From positions 11,412 to 75,411 of the forward strand of contig NZ_JNWQ01000031.1 in the NCBI RefSeq assembly GCF_000716875.1: a stretch of DNA of 64,000 nt. The letters are read 5' to 3'. A program made the translations under genes and the position numbers. The stretch is from Streptomyces novaecaesareae. Its GTDB lineage: Bacteria > Actinomycetota > Actinomycetes > Streptomycetales > Streptomycetaceae. Positions 31,722-41,112 of this stretch are shown piece after piece (the stretch's first letter is position 1; every line of letters starts with the position of its first letter). The notes under the pieces were generated by a model. That model did not search any database. It was not told where the DNA came from and saw only the letters and a list, made by a program, of their open reading frames with translations.

Positions 31722-32489
31722 ATGTCGCAGTCGGTCGACCGCGCGCTGACCCTGCTCGACGCGCTGGGTGACGCGCCGCTCTCGCTGGAGCAGGCCGCGA
31801 GCAGCCTCGGGGTGCACAAGTCCACCGCGCTGCGGCTGCTGCGCACCCTGGAGGAGCACGGCTTCGCCCGCCGCCAGCCCGACCTGCGCTACCGGATCGG
31901 CGGCCGGGTGCTCTCGCTGGCCCACCGCGCGCTGGAGGACTTCGACATCCGGCAGGTCGCCGCGCCCTACCTGGCCGCGCTCAACGCCCGCTGCGGCTAC
32001 ACCGTCCGACTCGCGGTGCTGCACGACGGCGAGGTGCTCTACCTGGACGAGGTGGCCGGGCACCCGGCGGCCGGGCCGTCCCGGATCGGGCGCCGCGCCC
32101 CGGTGACGGACACGGCGGTGGGGCGGGTGCTGCTCGCCGGGCTGCCCGCCGACGGGCCGTGCGAGGAGGCCGAGCTGGCGGCGGTGCGCCGCCGGGGCTG
32201 GGCGGCCGAGCCGTCCGAACACCGGGAGCCGGTCGCCTGCGTGGCCGCGCCGGTCGCGGGCAGCGGCGGGCGGACGGTCGCGGCCTGCGCGCTGAGCGCC
32301 CCGGCCGGCGAGGTGCCGTCGACCGAACTGGTCCGGATGGTGCCGGAGCTGCTCTGCACGGCCGAGGCGATCTCGCTCGCGTACGGCGGCTCGCCTACTC
32401 CTCGCTGGTGCGAGAACCGTTGCGGCGCCAGGCCCGCGGGGCACGCCAGCCGTACTTCAGGGCGAGCATCCGCAGGCCGAAGGCGGTGA
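31722..32489 (+). CDS. IclR family transcriptional regulator
   Basis: Winged-helix repressor or activator: HTH at about 5-55 (SLEQAASSLGVHKSTALRLL), then the IclR effector domain (about 75-220). ATG 31722 follows GGGAG at six bases. At 255 residues the last 30 or so (from SPTPRWCENR) have no IclR character and lie opposite the end of the convergent TRIC gene; the gene may simply run through it. Ligand unknown. Diverges from the cysteine desulfurase-mnmA operon. Confidence 0.9.
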   Translation: MSQSVDRALTLLDALGDAPLSLEQAASSLGVHKSTALRLLRTLEEHGFARRQPDLRYRIGGRVLSLAHRALEDFDIRQVAAPYLAALNARCGYTVRLAVLHDGEVLYLDEVAGHPAAGPSRIGRRAPVTDTAVGRVLLAGLPADGPCEEAELAAVRRRGWAAEPSEHREPVACVAAPVAGSGGRTVAACALSAPAGEVPSTELVRMVPELLCTAEAISLAYGGSPTPRWCENRCGARPAGHASRTSGRASAGRRR

Positions 32490-33054
32490 GCGCGGCGGCG
32501 GTGCCGGTCAGGCCGGTGAGCCGGTCCGCGCCGATCAGCGCCGCGACCAGCGCGGCACCGACCAGGGCCGGGACGGCGTAGATCTCCCGGTCCCAGCGCA
32601 GCAGCGAGGGGATCTCCCCGGCCAGCACGTCGCGGATCACGCCGCCGCCGGCCGCGGTCACCATGCCGAGCGCGATGGCCGCGACCGCGCCGAGCCCGTA
32701 GTCGTGCGCCTTGGCGGTGCCGGTGACGCAGAACAGGCCGAGCCCCAGGGCGTCCAGGGTCTGCACCGCCCGGTTGATCCGCTCGACCTCCGGGTGCAGG
32801 AAGAACACCACCAGGGCGGCGGCCAGCGGCGTCAGGAAGTAGCCGAGGTTGGTGAAGGCGGCGACCGGCGTCGCCCCGATGACCAGGTCGCGCATCACCC
32901 CGCCGCCCAGCGCGGTGACCTCCGCCAGCACGCAGATCCCGAAGATGTCCATGTTCTTGCGGACGGCGAGCAGCCCCCCGGAGAGGGCGAAGACGAAGAT
33001 GCCGACGAGGTCCAGCGACTGCTGCACGTCGGACGGGAAGATCTGCGAGGTCAC
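32395..33054 (-). CDS. TRIC-type (UPF0126) membrane channel protein
   Basis: A 219-residue membrane protein with about seven segments and the duplicated motifs GGGVMRD (about 51) and GGGVIRD (about 135), characteristic of the UPF0126/TRIC family of trimeric cation channels. The bacterial role is probably potassium or amino-acid related flux. GTG 33054 start has a weak ribosome site. Its 3' end overlaps the convergent IclR gene by 95 bases. Confidence 0.9.
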   Translation of the reverse strand: MTSQIFPSDVQQSLDLVGIFVFALSGGLLAVRKNMDIFGICVLAEVTALGGGVMRDLVIGATPVAAFTNLGYFLTPLAAALVVFFLHPEVERINRAVQTLDALGLGLFCVTGTAKAHDYGLGAVAAIALGMVTAAGGGVIRDVLAGEIPSLLRWDREIYAVPALVGAALVAALIGADRLTGLTGTAAALTAFGLRMLALKYGWRAPRAWRRNGSRTSEE

Positions 33055-33183
33055 CGTCCATGTGTACCCGATGTGTCCGAATGTTCCGGCCCCCGGCCCA
33101 CCCTCCGGACCGGCAGGCCCGGCGCGGCCGACGGCGAACTCGCGACGCCCGTACGGCCCGGAGGATTCCGCTAGCCTCCGGCT

Positions 33184-34479
33184 GTGACGCTGAACTCACC
33201 CGCCCCGTCCAGGCTCGGCTGGCTGGACGCGTTGCGCGGACTGGCCGCCCTGGCCGTCGCGATGCACCACTTCGGGCTCCTCGACAAGATCCCGCACGGC
33301 GCGCTGGTGCCGCGGTACCTGGACCTCGGTTTCTTCGGCGTGATGCTGTTCTTCCTGGTCAGCGGCTACATCATCCCGGCCTCGCTGGAGCGGCACGGCA
33401 ATGTGCGGGCGTTCTGGACCGGGCGCTTCTTCCGCATCCACCCCGCGGTGGCCGCGGCGGTGGCCGGCTGCCTGCTGGTGCTGCCCCGCGACGCCACCAG
33501 CATCCAGGGCTTCTCCTTCGACCACCCGCTGCTGTCGTCCACGGCCAACGCGCTGATGCTCCAGGACCTGACGGGGGTGCCCAGCACCATCGGGGTGCTG
33601 TGGTCGCTCACCTACGAGATGGTCTTCTACTACTTCGTGACCGCCCTGTTCGTCCTGGGGTGGCACCGGCGCAGCGCGCCGATCGCGCTCGGCTTCGCGG
33701 CCGTCGCCCTGCTGCTCGGCGCCTGGCTCCCGATCGGCGCCGTCACCGTGGACCTCGCCTCGACCAGGCACCTGGTGGCCGCCTGCGCGGTCCTCGTGGT
33801 GACGGCGATGGCCTGCCTCGCCACCGCCCGCCCGGACCTGACCCGCTGGGGCGCCCTGCTGCTCGGCGGCCTGGGCCTGGCCCTGGTCACGCTGAACAGC
33901 CGGGCCACCGGGTTCGAGACCATGCTGATCTTCGCGACCATGTTCGCCGGGACGGTGCTGCACCGGCTGGAGCACGGCGGGATCGACCGGCTCCCGGCCC
34001 TGCTCTGCTGCGCCTTCGTCATCGTCTGCGGCGTCACGGTCGGCTACCTGTACGACCAGGGCACGGCGCTGTGGCACACCTGGACCGAATCCTGGATGGC
34101 CTTCTCCTTCGCCTACCTGGCCGCGTGGGCCGTCTTCGCCGCCGGCCTGCTGCTGCGCCGACGGCGGTTCCCGCGCTGGCTCAGCGGGCTCGGCACGATC
34201 AGCTTCTCGGTCTACCTGCTGCACGGCCCGCTGATGTTCTTCATCGGCTGGAAGCTGCGCGGCCATCCGCTCGCCGGCTGGCAGGGGCAGACCGCCCTCA
34301 CGGTCGGCTACCTGGCGGCGCTGGTCGTCCTCGGCTACCTGAGCTACCGGCTGGTGGAGGTCCCGTTCCAGCGCCTCGGCCGCAAGGTGGCCAGGGCCCT
34401 GGACCGCCGCTTCCCGCCGCCCGCCCCGGCCCACCAGGGTCGGCATCCGGCGGAGGCCGTCCCGACCGGCCGCACCTGA
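33184..34479 (+). CDS. Acyltransferase 3 family membrane protein
   Basis: A 431-residue, roughly ten-segment membrane protein of the OafA/YrhL-like acyltransferase-3 family: LDALRGLAALAVAMHHF at the start with the conserved RG and HH-type motif, GVMLFFLVSGYI with the FFxxSG motif, and R(F)FRIHP. These O-acylate sugars or other surface molecules. GTG 33184 has no ribosome site, but TAGCCT ends six bases upstream, so translation is probably leaderless. Stands alone, closed by the terminator at 34498. Confidence 0.88.
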   Translation: MTLNSPAPSRLGWLDALRGLAALAVAMHHFGLLDKIPHGALVPRYLDLGFFGVMLFFLVSGYIIPASLERHGNVRAFWTGRFFRIHPAVAAAVAGCLLVLPRDATSIQGFSFDHPLLSSTANALMLQDLTGVPSTIGVLWSLTYEMVFYYFVTALFVLGWHRRSAPIALGFAAVALLLGAWLPIGAVTVDLASTRHLVAACAVLVVTAMACLATARPDLTRWGALLLGGLGLALVTLNSRATGFETMLIFATMFAGTVLHRLEHGGIDRLPALLCCAFVIVCGVTVGYLYDQGTALWHTWTESWMAFSFAYLAAWAVFAAGLLLRRRRFPRWLSGLGTISFSVYLLHGPLMFFIGWKLRGHPLAGWQGQTALTVGYLAALVVLGYLSYRLVEVPFQRLGRKVARALDRRFPPPAPAHQGRHPAEAVPTGRT

Positions 34480-34497
34480 CACCCGCGGCGTGAACGG

Positions 34498-34540
34498 CGG
34501 AAGGCCGCCCTCCCCCGGCCAGGGGGTGGGCGGCCTTCCG
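34498..34540. terminator. Bidirectional terminator
   Basis: CGGAAGGCCGCCC and GGGCGGCCTTCCG form a 13-bp stem with an inner CCCCC/GGGGG, between the convergent acyltransferase and ABC transporter genes. Confidence 0.85.
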
Positions 34541-34557
34541 CGTTGAGCCGGAAACCC

Positions 34558-35625
34558 TCAGGAAGCCGTCTCGGCAGGCGCGTTCCCCGAAGGAGCGTTC
34601 TCGGGGAAGTGGCAGGCCACCTGGTGCCCCGTCTTCAGCGCGACCAGCGGCGGCTCCTGGCTGGAGCAGATGTCCTGCGCCTTCCAGCAGCGGGTGCGGA
34701 AGCGGCAGCCGCTGGGCGGGTTGATCGGGGAGGGGACGTCGCCGGTGAGCAGGATCCGCTCGCGGCCGGCGCGCTGGCGGCGGCGCGGGTCGGGGACGGG
34801 CACGGCGGACATCAGCGCGTTGGTGTACGGGTGCATCGGGCTGCGGTACAGCGAGTCCCGGTCGGCGATCTCCACGACCTTGCCGAGGTACATCACCGCG
34901 ACCCGGTCCGAGACGTGGCGGACCACCGAGAGGTCGTGCGCGATGATCAGGTAGGTCAGTCCGAGTTCCTGCTGGAGGTCGTCCAGCAGGTTGACCACCT
35001 GGGCCTGGATCGAGACGTCCAGGGCCGAGACCGGCTCGTCGGCGACGATCATCTTCGGCTTCAGCGCGAGCGCGCGGGCGATGCCGATGCGCTGGCGCTG
35101 GCCGCCGGAGAACTCGTGCGGGTACCGGTTGTAGTGCTCGGGGCTGAGCCCGCACAGTTCCAGCAGCTCCTGGACGGCCTTCTTGACGCCGCCTTCGGGC
35201 TGCACGCCCTGCAGCTTGAACGGCGCGCTGACGATGGTGCCGACGGTGTGCCGCGGGTTCAGCGAGGAGTACGGGTCCTGGAAGATCATCTGGATGTCGC
35301 GGCGCATCGGCCGCATCGCCCCGACGCCCAGGTGGGTGATGTCGGTGCCCTCGAACTCGATCTTCCCGGCGGTCGGTTCGTCGAGCCGGGTGACCAGTCG
35401 GCCCATCGTCGACTTGCCGCAGCCGGACTCGCCCACGACGCCCAGCGTCTCGCCGGCGTTGACCGTGAAGTCGATGCCGTCGACGGCCCGCACCGCGCCG
35501 GTCTGACGACGCATCAGTCCGCTGCGGATCGGGAAGTGCCGGGTCAGGCCGGTCACCTTCAGCAGCGGCTCGCGGTCGGAGGCGGGCGCCGGCGACGGGA
35601 TCGACGTCGTCTGAGTGTCCGTCAT
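34558..35625 (-). CDS. Oligopeptide ABC transporter ATP-binding protein (DppF/OppF type)
   Basis: ATPase of a peptide importer, 355 residues. Walker [11 protein letters not shown]-loop [10 protein letters not shown], signature SGGQRQR, Walker B MIVADEP and the H-loop IIAHDLS are intact. The C-terminal oligopeptide extension has the Cys-rich stretch [14 protein letters not shown], which in related proteins can bind an Fe-S cluster. Last gene of the dppC-A-B-D-F set, 34 bases after dppD. Confidence 0.92.
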   Translation of the reverse strand: MTDTQTTSIPSPAPASDREPLLKVTGLTRHFPIRSGLMRRQTGAVRAVDGIDFTVNAGETLGVVGESGCGKSTMGRLVTRLDEPTAGKIEFEGTDITHLGVGAMRPMRRDIQMIFQDPYSSLNPRHTVGTIVSAPFKLQGVQPEGGVKKAVQELLELCGLSPEHYNRYPHEFSGGQRQRIGIARALALKPKMIVADEPVSALDVSIQAQVVNLLDDLQQELGLTYLIIAHDLSVVRHVSDRVAVMYLGKVVEIADRDSLYRSPMHPYTNALMSAVPVPDPRRRQRAGRERILLTGDVPSPINPPSGCRFRTRCWKAQDICSSQEPPLVALKTGHQVACHFPENAPSGNAPAETAS

Positions 35626-35659
35626 CGGTTCTCTCCAGAAAGGTGGTACGAGGCCGGGC

Positions 35660-36736
35660 TCACAGCCGGGGCGCGATCTCTTCGGCGAAGATGCGGTGCC
35701 GCTCGGCCGCCGGCAGGTGGCAGGCCGCGTGGTGGCCGGGCGCGGCTTCGGCCAGCACCGGGACCTCGCTGTCGGAGCGTCCGCCGGTCAGGGCGGCGTA
35801 CGGGCAGCGCGGGTGGAAGGCGCAGCCCGTCGGCACGTTGATCAGGCTGGGCGGGGTGCCCTTGACCGGAACGAGCCGGTCCTGCAGTTCCCGGTCCAGT
35901 CGCGGCATCGAGCCCAACAGGCCCCAGGTGTAGGGGTGTTCGGGGGCGTCGAAGAGGGTTTCGGCCGGGCCGCGCTCGATGCACTTGCCGCCGTACATGA
36001 CCAGGATGTCGTCGGCCAGCTCGGCGACGACCCCGAGGTCGTGGGTGATGATGATGACGGCGGAGCCGAACTCCTCCTGGAGGTCGCGGATGAGGTCCAG
36101 GATCTGCGCCTGGACGGTGACGTCCAGGGCGGTGGTGGGCTCGTCGGCGATCAGCAGGGAGGGGTCGTTGACCAGGGCCATGGCGATCATCGCGCGCTGA
36201 CGCATGCCGCCGGAGAACTGGTGCGGGTAGTCGTCCACCCGGCGGTCGGGCTGCGGGATGCCGACCCGGTCGAGCATCTCGACCGCGCGGGTGCGGGCCT
36301 GCTTCTTGGTGGCCTGCGGGTGGTGCACCCGGTAGGCCTCGACGATCTGCTGCCCCACCGTGTAGTAGGGGTGCATCGCGGTCAGCGGGTCCTGGAAGAT
36401 CATCGCCAGTTCGCGGCCGCGGAGTTGGCGCACCCGGTCGGGGCCGGCCGAGATCAGGTCCTCGCCGTTCAGCCGGATCTCGCCGCTGATCCGGGCCCGC
36501 TTGGAGCGGTGCAGGCCCATGATGCCCAGCGAGGTGACGGACTTGCCGGAGCCGGACTCGCCGACGATGCCGAGGGTGCGTCCCTTGTGCAGGTCGAAGC
36601 TGACCCCGTCCACCGAGCGGACCAGGCCGTCGTCGGTGTCGAAGTGGATCCGCAGGTCGCGCACGGACAGGAACGGGTCGCCGGCGGGAGCCGGAGCGGA
36701 AGCGGCGTCCGCCGGGGTCTTCTGGAGGTCGGTCAC
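35660..36736 (-). CDS. Oligopeptide ABC transporter ATP-binding protein (DppD/OppD type)
   Basis: Second ATPase of the importer, 358 residues: Walker [10 protein letters not shown]-loop [10 protein letters not shown], signature SGGMRQR, Walker B LLIADEP, H-loop IITHDLG, and the C-terminal CAFHPRCPY motif. Start GTG 36736 overlaps the dppB stop (GTGA), so it is translationally coupled; the open frame to 37204 is a shadow. Forms a heterodimer with the DppF-type protein. Confidence 0.92.
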   Translation of the reverse strand: MTDLQKTPADAASAPAPAGDPFLSVRDLRIHFDTDDGLVRSVDGVSFDLHKGRTLGIVGESGSGKSVTSLGIMGLHRSKRARISGEIRLNGEDLISAGPDRVRQLRGRELAMIFQDPLTAMHPYYTVGQQIVEAYRVHHPQATKKQARTRAVEMLDRVGIPQPDRRVDDYPHQFSGGMRQRAMIAMALVNDPSLLIADEPTTALDVTVQAQILDLIRDLQEEFGSAVIIITHDLGVVAELADDILVMYGGKCIERGPAETLFDAPEHPYTWGLLGSMPRLDRELQDRLVPVKGTPPSLINVPTGCAFHPRCPYAALTGGRSDSEVPVLAEAAPGHHAACHLPAAERHRIFAEEIAPRL

Positions 36737-37743
36737 GAGAGCCTCACCCGGGGGTCGACGAGGGCGTACAGGAGGTCGACCACGAGGTTGCAGGCGACGA
36801 TGAAGAAGGCGGCGAGGAGGGTGACGCCGAGGATCTTCGGCAGGTCGTTGTCGGAGATCGCCTGGACGGCGAACTGGCCGACGCCCTGCAGCGAGAAGAC
36901 CTGCTCGGTGATCAGCGCACCTCCGAGCAGCAGCCCGAGGTCCATGCCGAAGATGGTGACGATCGGGGTGAGCGCGGCGCGCAGACCGTGCCGGGAGACG
37001 ACCTTCCGCTCGGCCAGGCCCTTGGCCCGGGCGGTGCGGATGTAGTCCTCGCTCATCGTCTCCAGCATCCCGGCGCGGGTGAGCCGGGCGTAGAGCGCGG
37101 AGTAGAGGAAGGCCAGCGAGATCCACGGGAGGATCAGGTTGCGGGCCCACATGATCGGGTTGTCGGTGAAGTCGACGTACTGGAGGTTGTCCAGGATCGG
37201 CCACTCGTAGCTGAACAGCGTGAGCAGCAGCGCACCGGTGAAGAAGACCGGCAGCGAGACGCCGGCGAGGGCGATGCCCATGGAGAGCCGGTCGAAGAAC
37301 GACCGCGGCTTGAGGGCGGAGACGACGCCGGTGGCGACGCCGGAGACCAGCCAGAGCACGGCCGCGCCGATGGCGAGCGAGATGGTGATCGGGATCCGCT
37401 TGGACAGCTCGGGCCAGACCTCCAGGTGGTTCTTGAAGGAGTAGCCGAAGCAGGGCACGTGGCAGGTGGCCGGTTCCGGCCCGAACTTGTACTCGGCGCC
37501 GCTGACCAGCCCCTTGAGGAAGTTCCAGTACTGGGCGTACAGCGGCTGGTCGAGGCCGAGGTTCTGCTTGACCGCGGCGATCGCCTCGGGCGAGGGGTTC
37601 TTCCCGATGTACTGGGCGGCCAGCTGGTCGGCCGTCTCACCGGCGACGCGCGGGAGCAGGAAGAAGATCGCGAAGGTGACCGCACTGACGACCAGCAGCA
37701 GAATCACCGCCGCGAAGATCCTGCGGATGATGTAGGCAAACAC
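36733..37743 (-). CDS. Oligopeptide ABC transporter permease (DppB type)
   Basis: Membrane subunit with six segments, 336 residues, with the typical start YIIRRIFAAVILLLVVSAVTF and the coupling-helix EAA loop DYIRTARAKGL. A loop with two Cys (TCHVPCFG) lies on the outside. GTG 37743 start. Follows dppA after a 99-base gap holding a strong hairpin. Confidence 0.92.
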   Translation of the reverse strand: MFAYIIRRIFAAVILLLVVSAVTFAIFFLLPRVAGETADQLAAQYIGKNPSPEAIAAVKQNLGLDQPLYAQYWNFLKGLVSGAEYKFGPEPATCHVPCFGYSFKNHLEVWPELSKRIPITISLAIGAAVLWLVSGVATGVVSALKPRSFFDRLSMGIALAGVSLPVFFTGALLLTLFSYEWPILDNLQYVDFTDNPIMWARNLILPWISLAFLYSALYARLTRAGMLETMSEDYIRTARAKGLAERKVVSRHGLRAALTPIVTIFGMDLGLLLGGALITEQVFSLQGVGQFAVQAISDNDLPKILGVTLLAAFFIVACNLVVDLLYALVDPRVRLS

Positions 37744-37762
37744 AGTTGGGCGGCTCCGGCGG

Positions 37763-37798
37763 CCCGCCGCCGTCCGGGATCTTCCGGACGGCGGCGGG
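37763..37798 (-). terminator. dppA-dppB intercistronic hairpin
   Basis: CCCGCCGCCGTCCGG and CCGGACGGCGGCGGG pair perfectly around six bases. Hairpins at this place commonly protect the binding-protein mRNA and cause partial termination, giving more binding protein than permease. Confidence 0.75.
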
Positions 37799-37842
37799 CG
37801 CCGCTGCCTTCACCTGCCTTCAGGGATTGCGGAGCCAGGCTC

Positions 37843-39606
37843 TTACTTGGTGGTGCCGATGTTCAGGTAGTCGTACTCGCCCGACCAGGCCGGGTTGGAG
37901 GCCAGGTTGGTGGCGCTGTCCGGGCGGTACAGGAAGACCTTGAAGTAGGTCAGCGGGACGATGACCGCCTGCTCCATGACCTTCTTGTCGATGTCGCCGT
38001 AGATCTTCTCGCGGGCGGCCTTGTCCGAGTTGACGGCGGCGTCGTCGATCAGCTTGTTGACCGCCGGGTCGTTCAGCTGGGACAGGTTGCTGTTGCCGGA
38101 GGCCTTGATCGCGCGGCCGTCGACGATCTGCTGCAGGAAGCCGTAGCCGGTCGGCCAGTCCGCGCCCCACTGCATCATCATCAGACCGATGTTGTGGTCC
38201 TGGGTGAACTGCGGCGCGCCGGCGCTGTCGGTCAGGTACTTGCCCTGCGGGTACTGCTGGATCTCGGCGTTGATGCCGACCTTCTTCAGCGCGGCCTGGA
38301 TCGAGGTGGCGGCGGCGACCTCGGTGGCGCGCTCGGTGCGGGCCGAGATGACGGTGTTGATGCTGTCCTTGCCGCAGGCCTTCAGGGCGTCCTTGGCCTT
38401 GGCCTCGTCACCCTTGTTGTCCTTGGTCTCGAACAGGTTGAAGTCCTGGTGGCCCGGGATGTCCGGCGGGAGCACCGTGCTGGCGATCTGGCCGCGGATC
38501 GGGCCGCCCACGGCGGTCTGCACCGAGACCTTGTCGATCGCGAACTGGACGGCCTTGCGGCAGTCGACGTTGTCGAACGGCGCGACCTTGCTGTTGATCG
38601 CCAGGTAGACCAGGCGGCCGCCGTAGGAGTTGTCGGTCTTGGCCTTCAGCTTCGGGTTCTGCAGGATCTGCGCCTGGGTCTGCGGGTCGACGCCCTGGCC
38701 CACCAGGTCGACCTGGGCGTTGCCGGCCAGCAGGTCCTTGTCGATGGTGGCCTGGTCGATGTTCATCTTGAGCACGATCTTCTCCGGCAGCTGCTTCCGG
38801 ATCGGGTCGGTGCTCTGGTCCCAGTTGGTGTTCGGCACCAGGACGGCCTGCTTGCCGTCCTCGTAGGACTCGAACTTGAAGGAGCCCGAGGACACGATGT
38901 GCTTGACGTAGTCCGCACCGGTGTCCTTGGCCTGCGGGACCGGCGCGGTCTGCGGGGCGCTGACCAGGTAGTCGAAGTCCGCGAACGGGTGCTGCAGGTG
39001 GAAGATGATCGTGGTGTCGTCGGGGGTCTCGATCGACTTCAGGTCACCTTCCTTGTCCTTGTACGGGCCCGCGTACGGCGTCGGGTTGTCCACCAGCAGG
39101 TCGTGGAAGTAGGTCGGGCCGTTGGAGTTCACGTCCGGCGCGAAGTTGGAGCGCTCGACGGCGTACTTGACGTCCTTCGAGGTGATCGGCGTGCCGTCGT
39201 CGTACTTCAGGCCCTTGCGCAGCTTGTACGTCCAGGTCAGGCCGTCCGCGCTGGGCTGGCCCATCGACTCGGCGAGGTCCGGGACGAGCTTGTTGCCCTC
39301 CTCGCCGGCGGCCGGGTTGAAGGTGGTCAGCGGCCGCGCGTACAGGCGCGAGAAGTTGTAGATGTACGCGTAGTACGTGTTGCCCGGGTCGAGCGAGTCC
39401 GGGGTGCCCTTCATCTCGAAGGTGACCGTCCCGCCCTTCTTGTCCGAGGCGTTGACGATGTTCTTGGTGGCCGCGTCGGCTCCGCCGCCCGAGGCGGCGG
39501 ACGAGGAGGACGAATCGGCGCTCTTCGGCGAGCTGTTGCAACCGGTGACGACCAGGACGGCAGCGGCTGCCATCGCGGTCAGGGCGACGGTACGGGACCT
39601 ACGCAT
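37843..39606 (-). CDS. Peptide ABC transporter substrate-binding lipoprotein (DppA/OppA type)
   Basis: Extracellular peptide receptor of the importer, 587 residues, SBP_bac_5 family. The signal sequence (RTVALTAMAAAAVLVV) ends in the lipobox VVTGC, followed by a Ser/Gly linker, then the binding fold (LDPGNTYYAYIYNFSRLYARPL shows the family start in part). ATG 39606 is chosen, with AAGGGG upstream; TTG 39618 would place the ribosome site on the start codon. Second gene of the operon. Confidence 0.92.
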   Translation of the reverse strand: MRRSRTVALTAMAAAAVLVVTGCNSSPKSADSSSSSAASGGGADAATKNIVNASDKKGGTVTFEMKGTPDSLDPGNTYYAYIYNFSRLYARPLTTFNPAAGEEGNKLVPDLAESMGQPSADGLTWTYKLRKGLKYDDGTPITSKDVKYAVERSNFAPDVNSNGPTYFHDLLVDNPTPYAGPYKDKEGDLKSIETPDDTTIIFHLQHPFADFDYLVSAPQTAPVPQAKDTGADYVKHIVSSGSFKFESYEDGKQAVLVPNTNWDQSTDPIRKQLPEKIVLKMNIDQATIDKDLLAGNAQVDLVGQGVDPQTQAQILQNPKLKAKTDNSYGGRLVYLAINSKVAPFDNVDCRKAVQFAIDKVSVQTAVGGPIRGQIASTVLPPDIPGHQDFNLFETKDNKGDEAKAKDALKACGKDSINTVISARTERATEVAAATSIQAALKKVGINAEIQQYPQGKYLTDSAGAPQFTQDHNIGLMMMQWGADWPTGYGFLQQIVDGRAIKASGNSNLSQLNDPAVNKLIDDAAVNSDKAAREKIYGDIDKKVMEQAVIVPLTYFKVFLYRPDSATNLASNPAWSGEYDYLNIGTTK

Positions 39607-39658
39607 GGGTGAGATCAACCCCTTGGGGATGTGGAGGAGGAGGTGGCCTGACGCGGCG

Positions 39659-40648
39659 TCAGTTGCTCTTGGGATCGAGGGCGTCGCGCAGCCCGTCGCC
39701 GAGCAGGTTGAAGGCGAGAACGGTGATGAAGATCGCCAGACCGGGGACCACCATGTACTGGGGGTCCACCTGGTAGTACCGGATCGCGTCCTGGAGCATC
39801 CCGCCCCAGGAGGCCTGCGGAGGCTGGATGCCGACGCCGAGGAAGCTCAGCCCGGCCTCGAAGAGGATGTTGGTCGGGATCAGCAGGGTCGAGTAGACCA
39901 GGATCGGACCGACCAGGTTGGGCAGCAGTTCCTTGAACAGGATGAACGGGCCGCGGGCGCCGAGGCTGCGGGCCGCGTGGACGAACTCCCGCTCGCGCAG
40001 CGAGAGCGTCTGACCGCGCACGATCCGGCCCATGTAGGGCCAGTTGAAGAAGCCGATCACGAAGATCAGCACCAGGATGTGCAGCGGGAGGCCGTGCAGG
40101 CCGAACGCACCGCCCTGCAGGGAGGTCGAGATCGCGATCGCGAACAGCAGCAGCGGGAAGGCCAGGAACACGTCCATGACGCGGCTGATCAGGGTGTCCA
40201 CCCAGCCGCCGTAGTAGCCGGCCATGATGCCGAGCACGGTGCCGATGGTGTTGGACAGCACGGTCGCGCCGAAGGCGACCAGCAGGGAGACCCAGGAGCC
40301 CTCGATGACGCGGGTGAGCAGGTCTCGGCCCTGCAGCGGGTCGACGCCGAGCGGGTGGTCCCAGCTCATGCCGCCCCAGTCGCCGAACGGCAGCCCGCCG
40401 AGGTCGGCGTCCAGCAGGTCCTGGTGGAGGGCGTCCGGGTCGAGCCCGAACATCGACTCGATCGGCTTGGCCAGCACGGCCAGCAGGATCAGCAGGATCA
40501 CCACGACACCGCCGGCGACGGCGGCCTTGTCGCGCTTGAAGCGGGTCCAGGCGATCTGGCCGAGGGAGCGGCCCTCGATCTTCTTGGCCGGGCTCGCGGT
40601 GGCGGGTGCCTCCGGTTCGTTCCCGGCGGTAGTGACGGATGCGGTCAT
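39659..40648 (-). CDS. Oligopeptide ABC transporter permease (DppC type)
   Basis: Second membrane subunit, 329 residues, with an N-terminal cytoplasmic region, the OppC-N segment (WTRFKRDKAAVAGGVVVI), five further segments and the EAA loop FVHAARSLGARG. First gene of the operon and preceded by a leader of over 300 bases. The order C-A-B-D-F is less common than A-B-C-D-F. Confidence 0.92.
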   Translation of the reverse strand: MTASVTTAGNEPEAPATASPAKKIEGRSLGQIAWTRFKRDKAAVAGGVVVILLILLAVLAKPIESMFGLDPDALHQDLLDADLGGLPFGDWGGMSWDHPLGVDPLQGRDLLTRVIEGSWVSLLVAFGATVLSNTIGTVLGIMAGYYGGWVDTLISRVMDVFLAFPLLLFAIAISTSLQGGAFGLHGLPLHILVLIFVIGFFNWPYMGRIVRGQTLSLREREFVHAARSLGARGPFILFKELLPNLVGPILVYSTLLIPTNILFEAGLSFLGVGIQPPQASWGGMLQDAIRYYQVDPQYMVVPGLAIFITVLAFNLLGDGLRDALDPKSN

Positions 40649-41043
40649 GGTCAGTTGGTCCCCTCGCCGACGGTGGCCGGCCCACGGGTGCCGGTCGCCG
40701 GCTTCGGCGGTGCGGCTGCGGACGTGCGAAAGGTTCTTAGGAGGAGCGGGTGTTCACGGCAGTGCGTCGTGCACGGACACTGCCACCACGCGGGATGGGC
40801 TTCGCGTGGACGGGCTGTCGGCGTGCGCGTTCACCCTTGTGGGGTGCAAGAACGCGCGATGCGTTGCGCAGAACTCTCTGCCATCCGAACTGGCTTGCGC
40901 CAGCCCTGACAACCGAGAGATGCCCAACTGTGATCTGCAGGCATGCACCTCCCCGACCTCCGGCATATCCCTCTTCACACGGCTGTAACAGCCATGTCAA
41001 GATGATCGGGTACGCGAACCGAACAATTCGTCCGGAAAGCAAC
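40649..41043 (-). other. Long leader and promoter region of the peptide transporter operon
   Basis: No convincing gene. The stretch 40870-41040 is relatively AT-rich and holds the promoter elements described at 40981-41000. If transcription starts near 40970, the leader is over 300 nt. A hairpin (GGCAGTG/CACTGCC, 40758-40784) is visible. I found no match to a T-box or other riboswitch by eye. Confidence 0.45.
40981..41000 (-). promoter_or_regulatory. TTGACA box beside a 13-bp palindrome
   Basis: Leftward TTGACA (41000-40995) is followed two bases later by the perfect palindrome GGCTGTTACAGCC (40993-40981), which would lie in the promoter spacer. A repressor bound there would block the peptide transporter operon. 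No clean -10 was found 17-18 bases downstream. Confidence 0.5.
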
Positions 41044-41076
41044 GAAGCCGACTTGACGGGTGGTCAAGTCGGCTTC
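41044..41076. terminator. Terminator after the SseB-like gene
   Basis: GAAGCCGACTTGA and TCAAGTCGGCTTC pair perfectly around seven bases, 37 bases past the stop of the leftward SseB-like gene. Confidence 0.8.
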
Positions 41077-41112
41077 TCGGTAAAGATTTCGGCAAAAAAT
41101 GGTATTGGGCGG

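Noticed and set aside
40754..40978. 74-codon frame in the leader of the peptide transporter operon
   Set aside because: No ribosome site, no family, codon use unlike genes; more likely untranslated leader.
40649..41043. Possible T-box or other riboswitch in the long dppC leader
   Set aside because: I could not find the T-box antiterminator motif or another known core; a covariance search would be needed.
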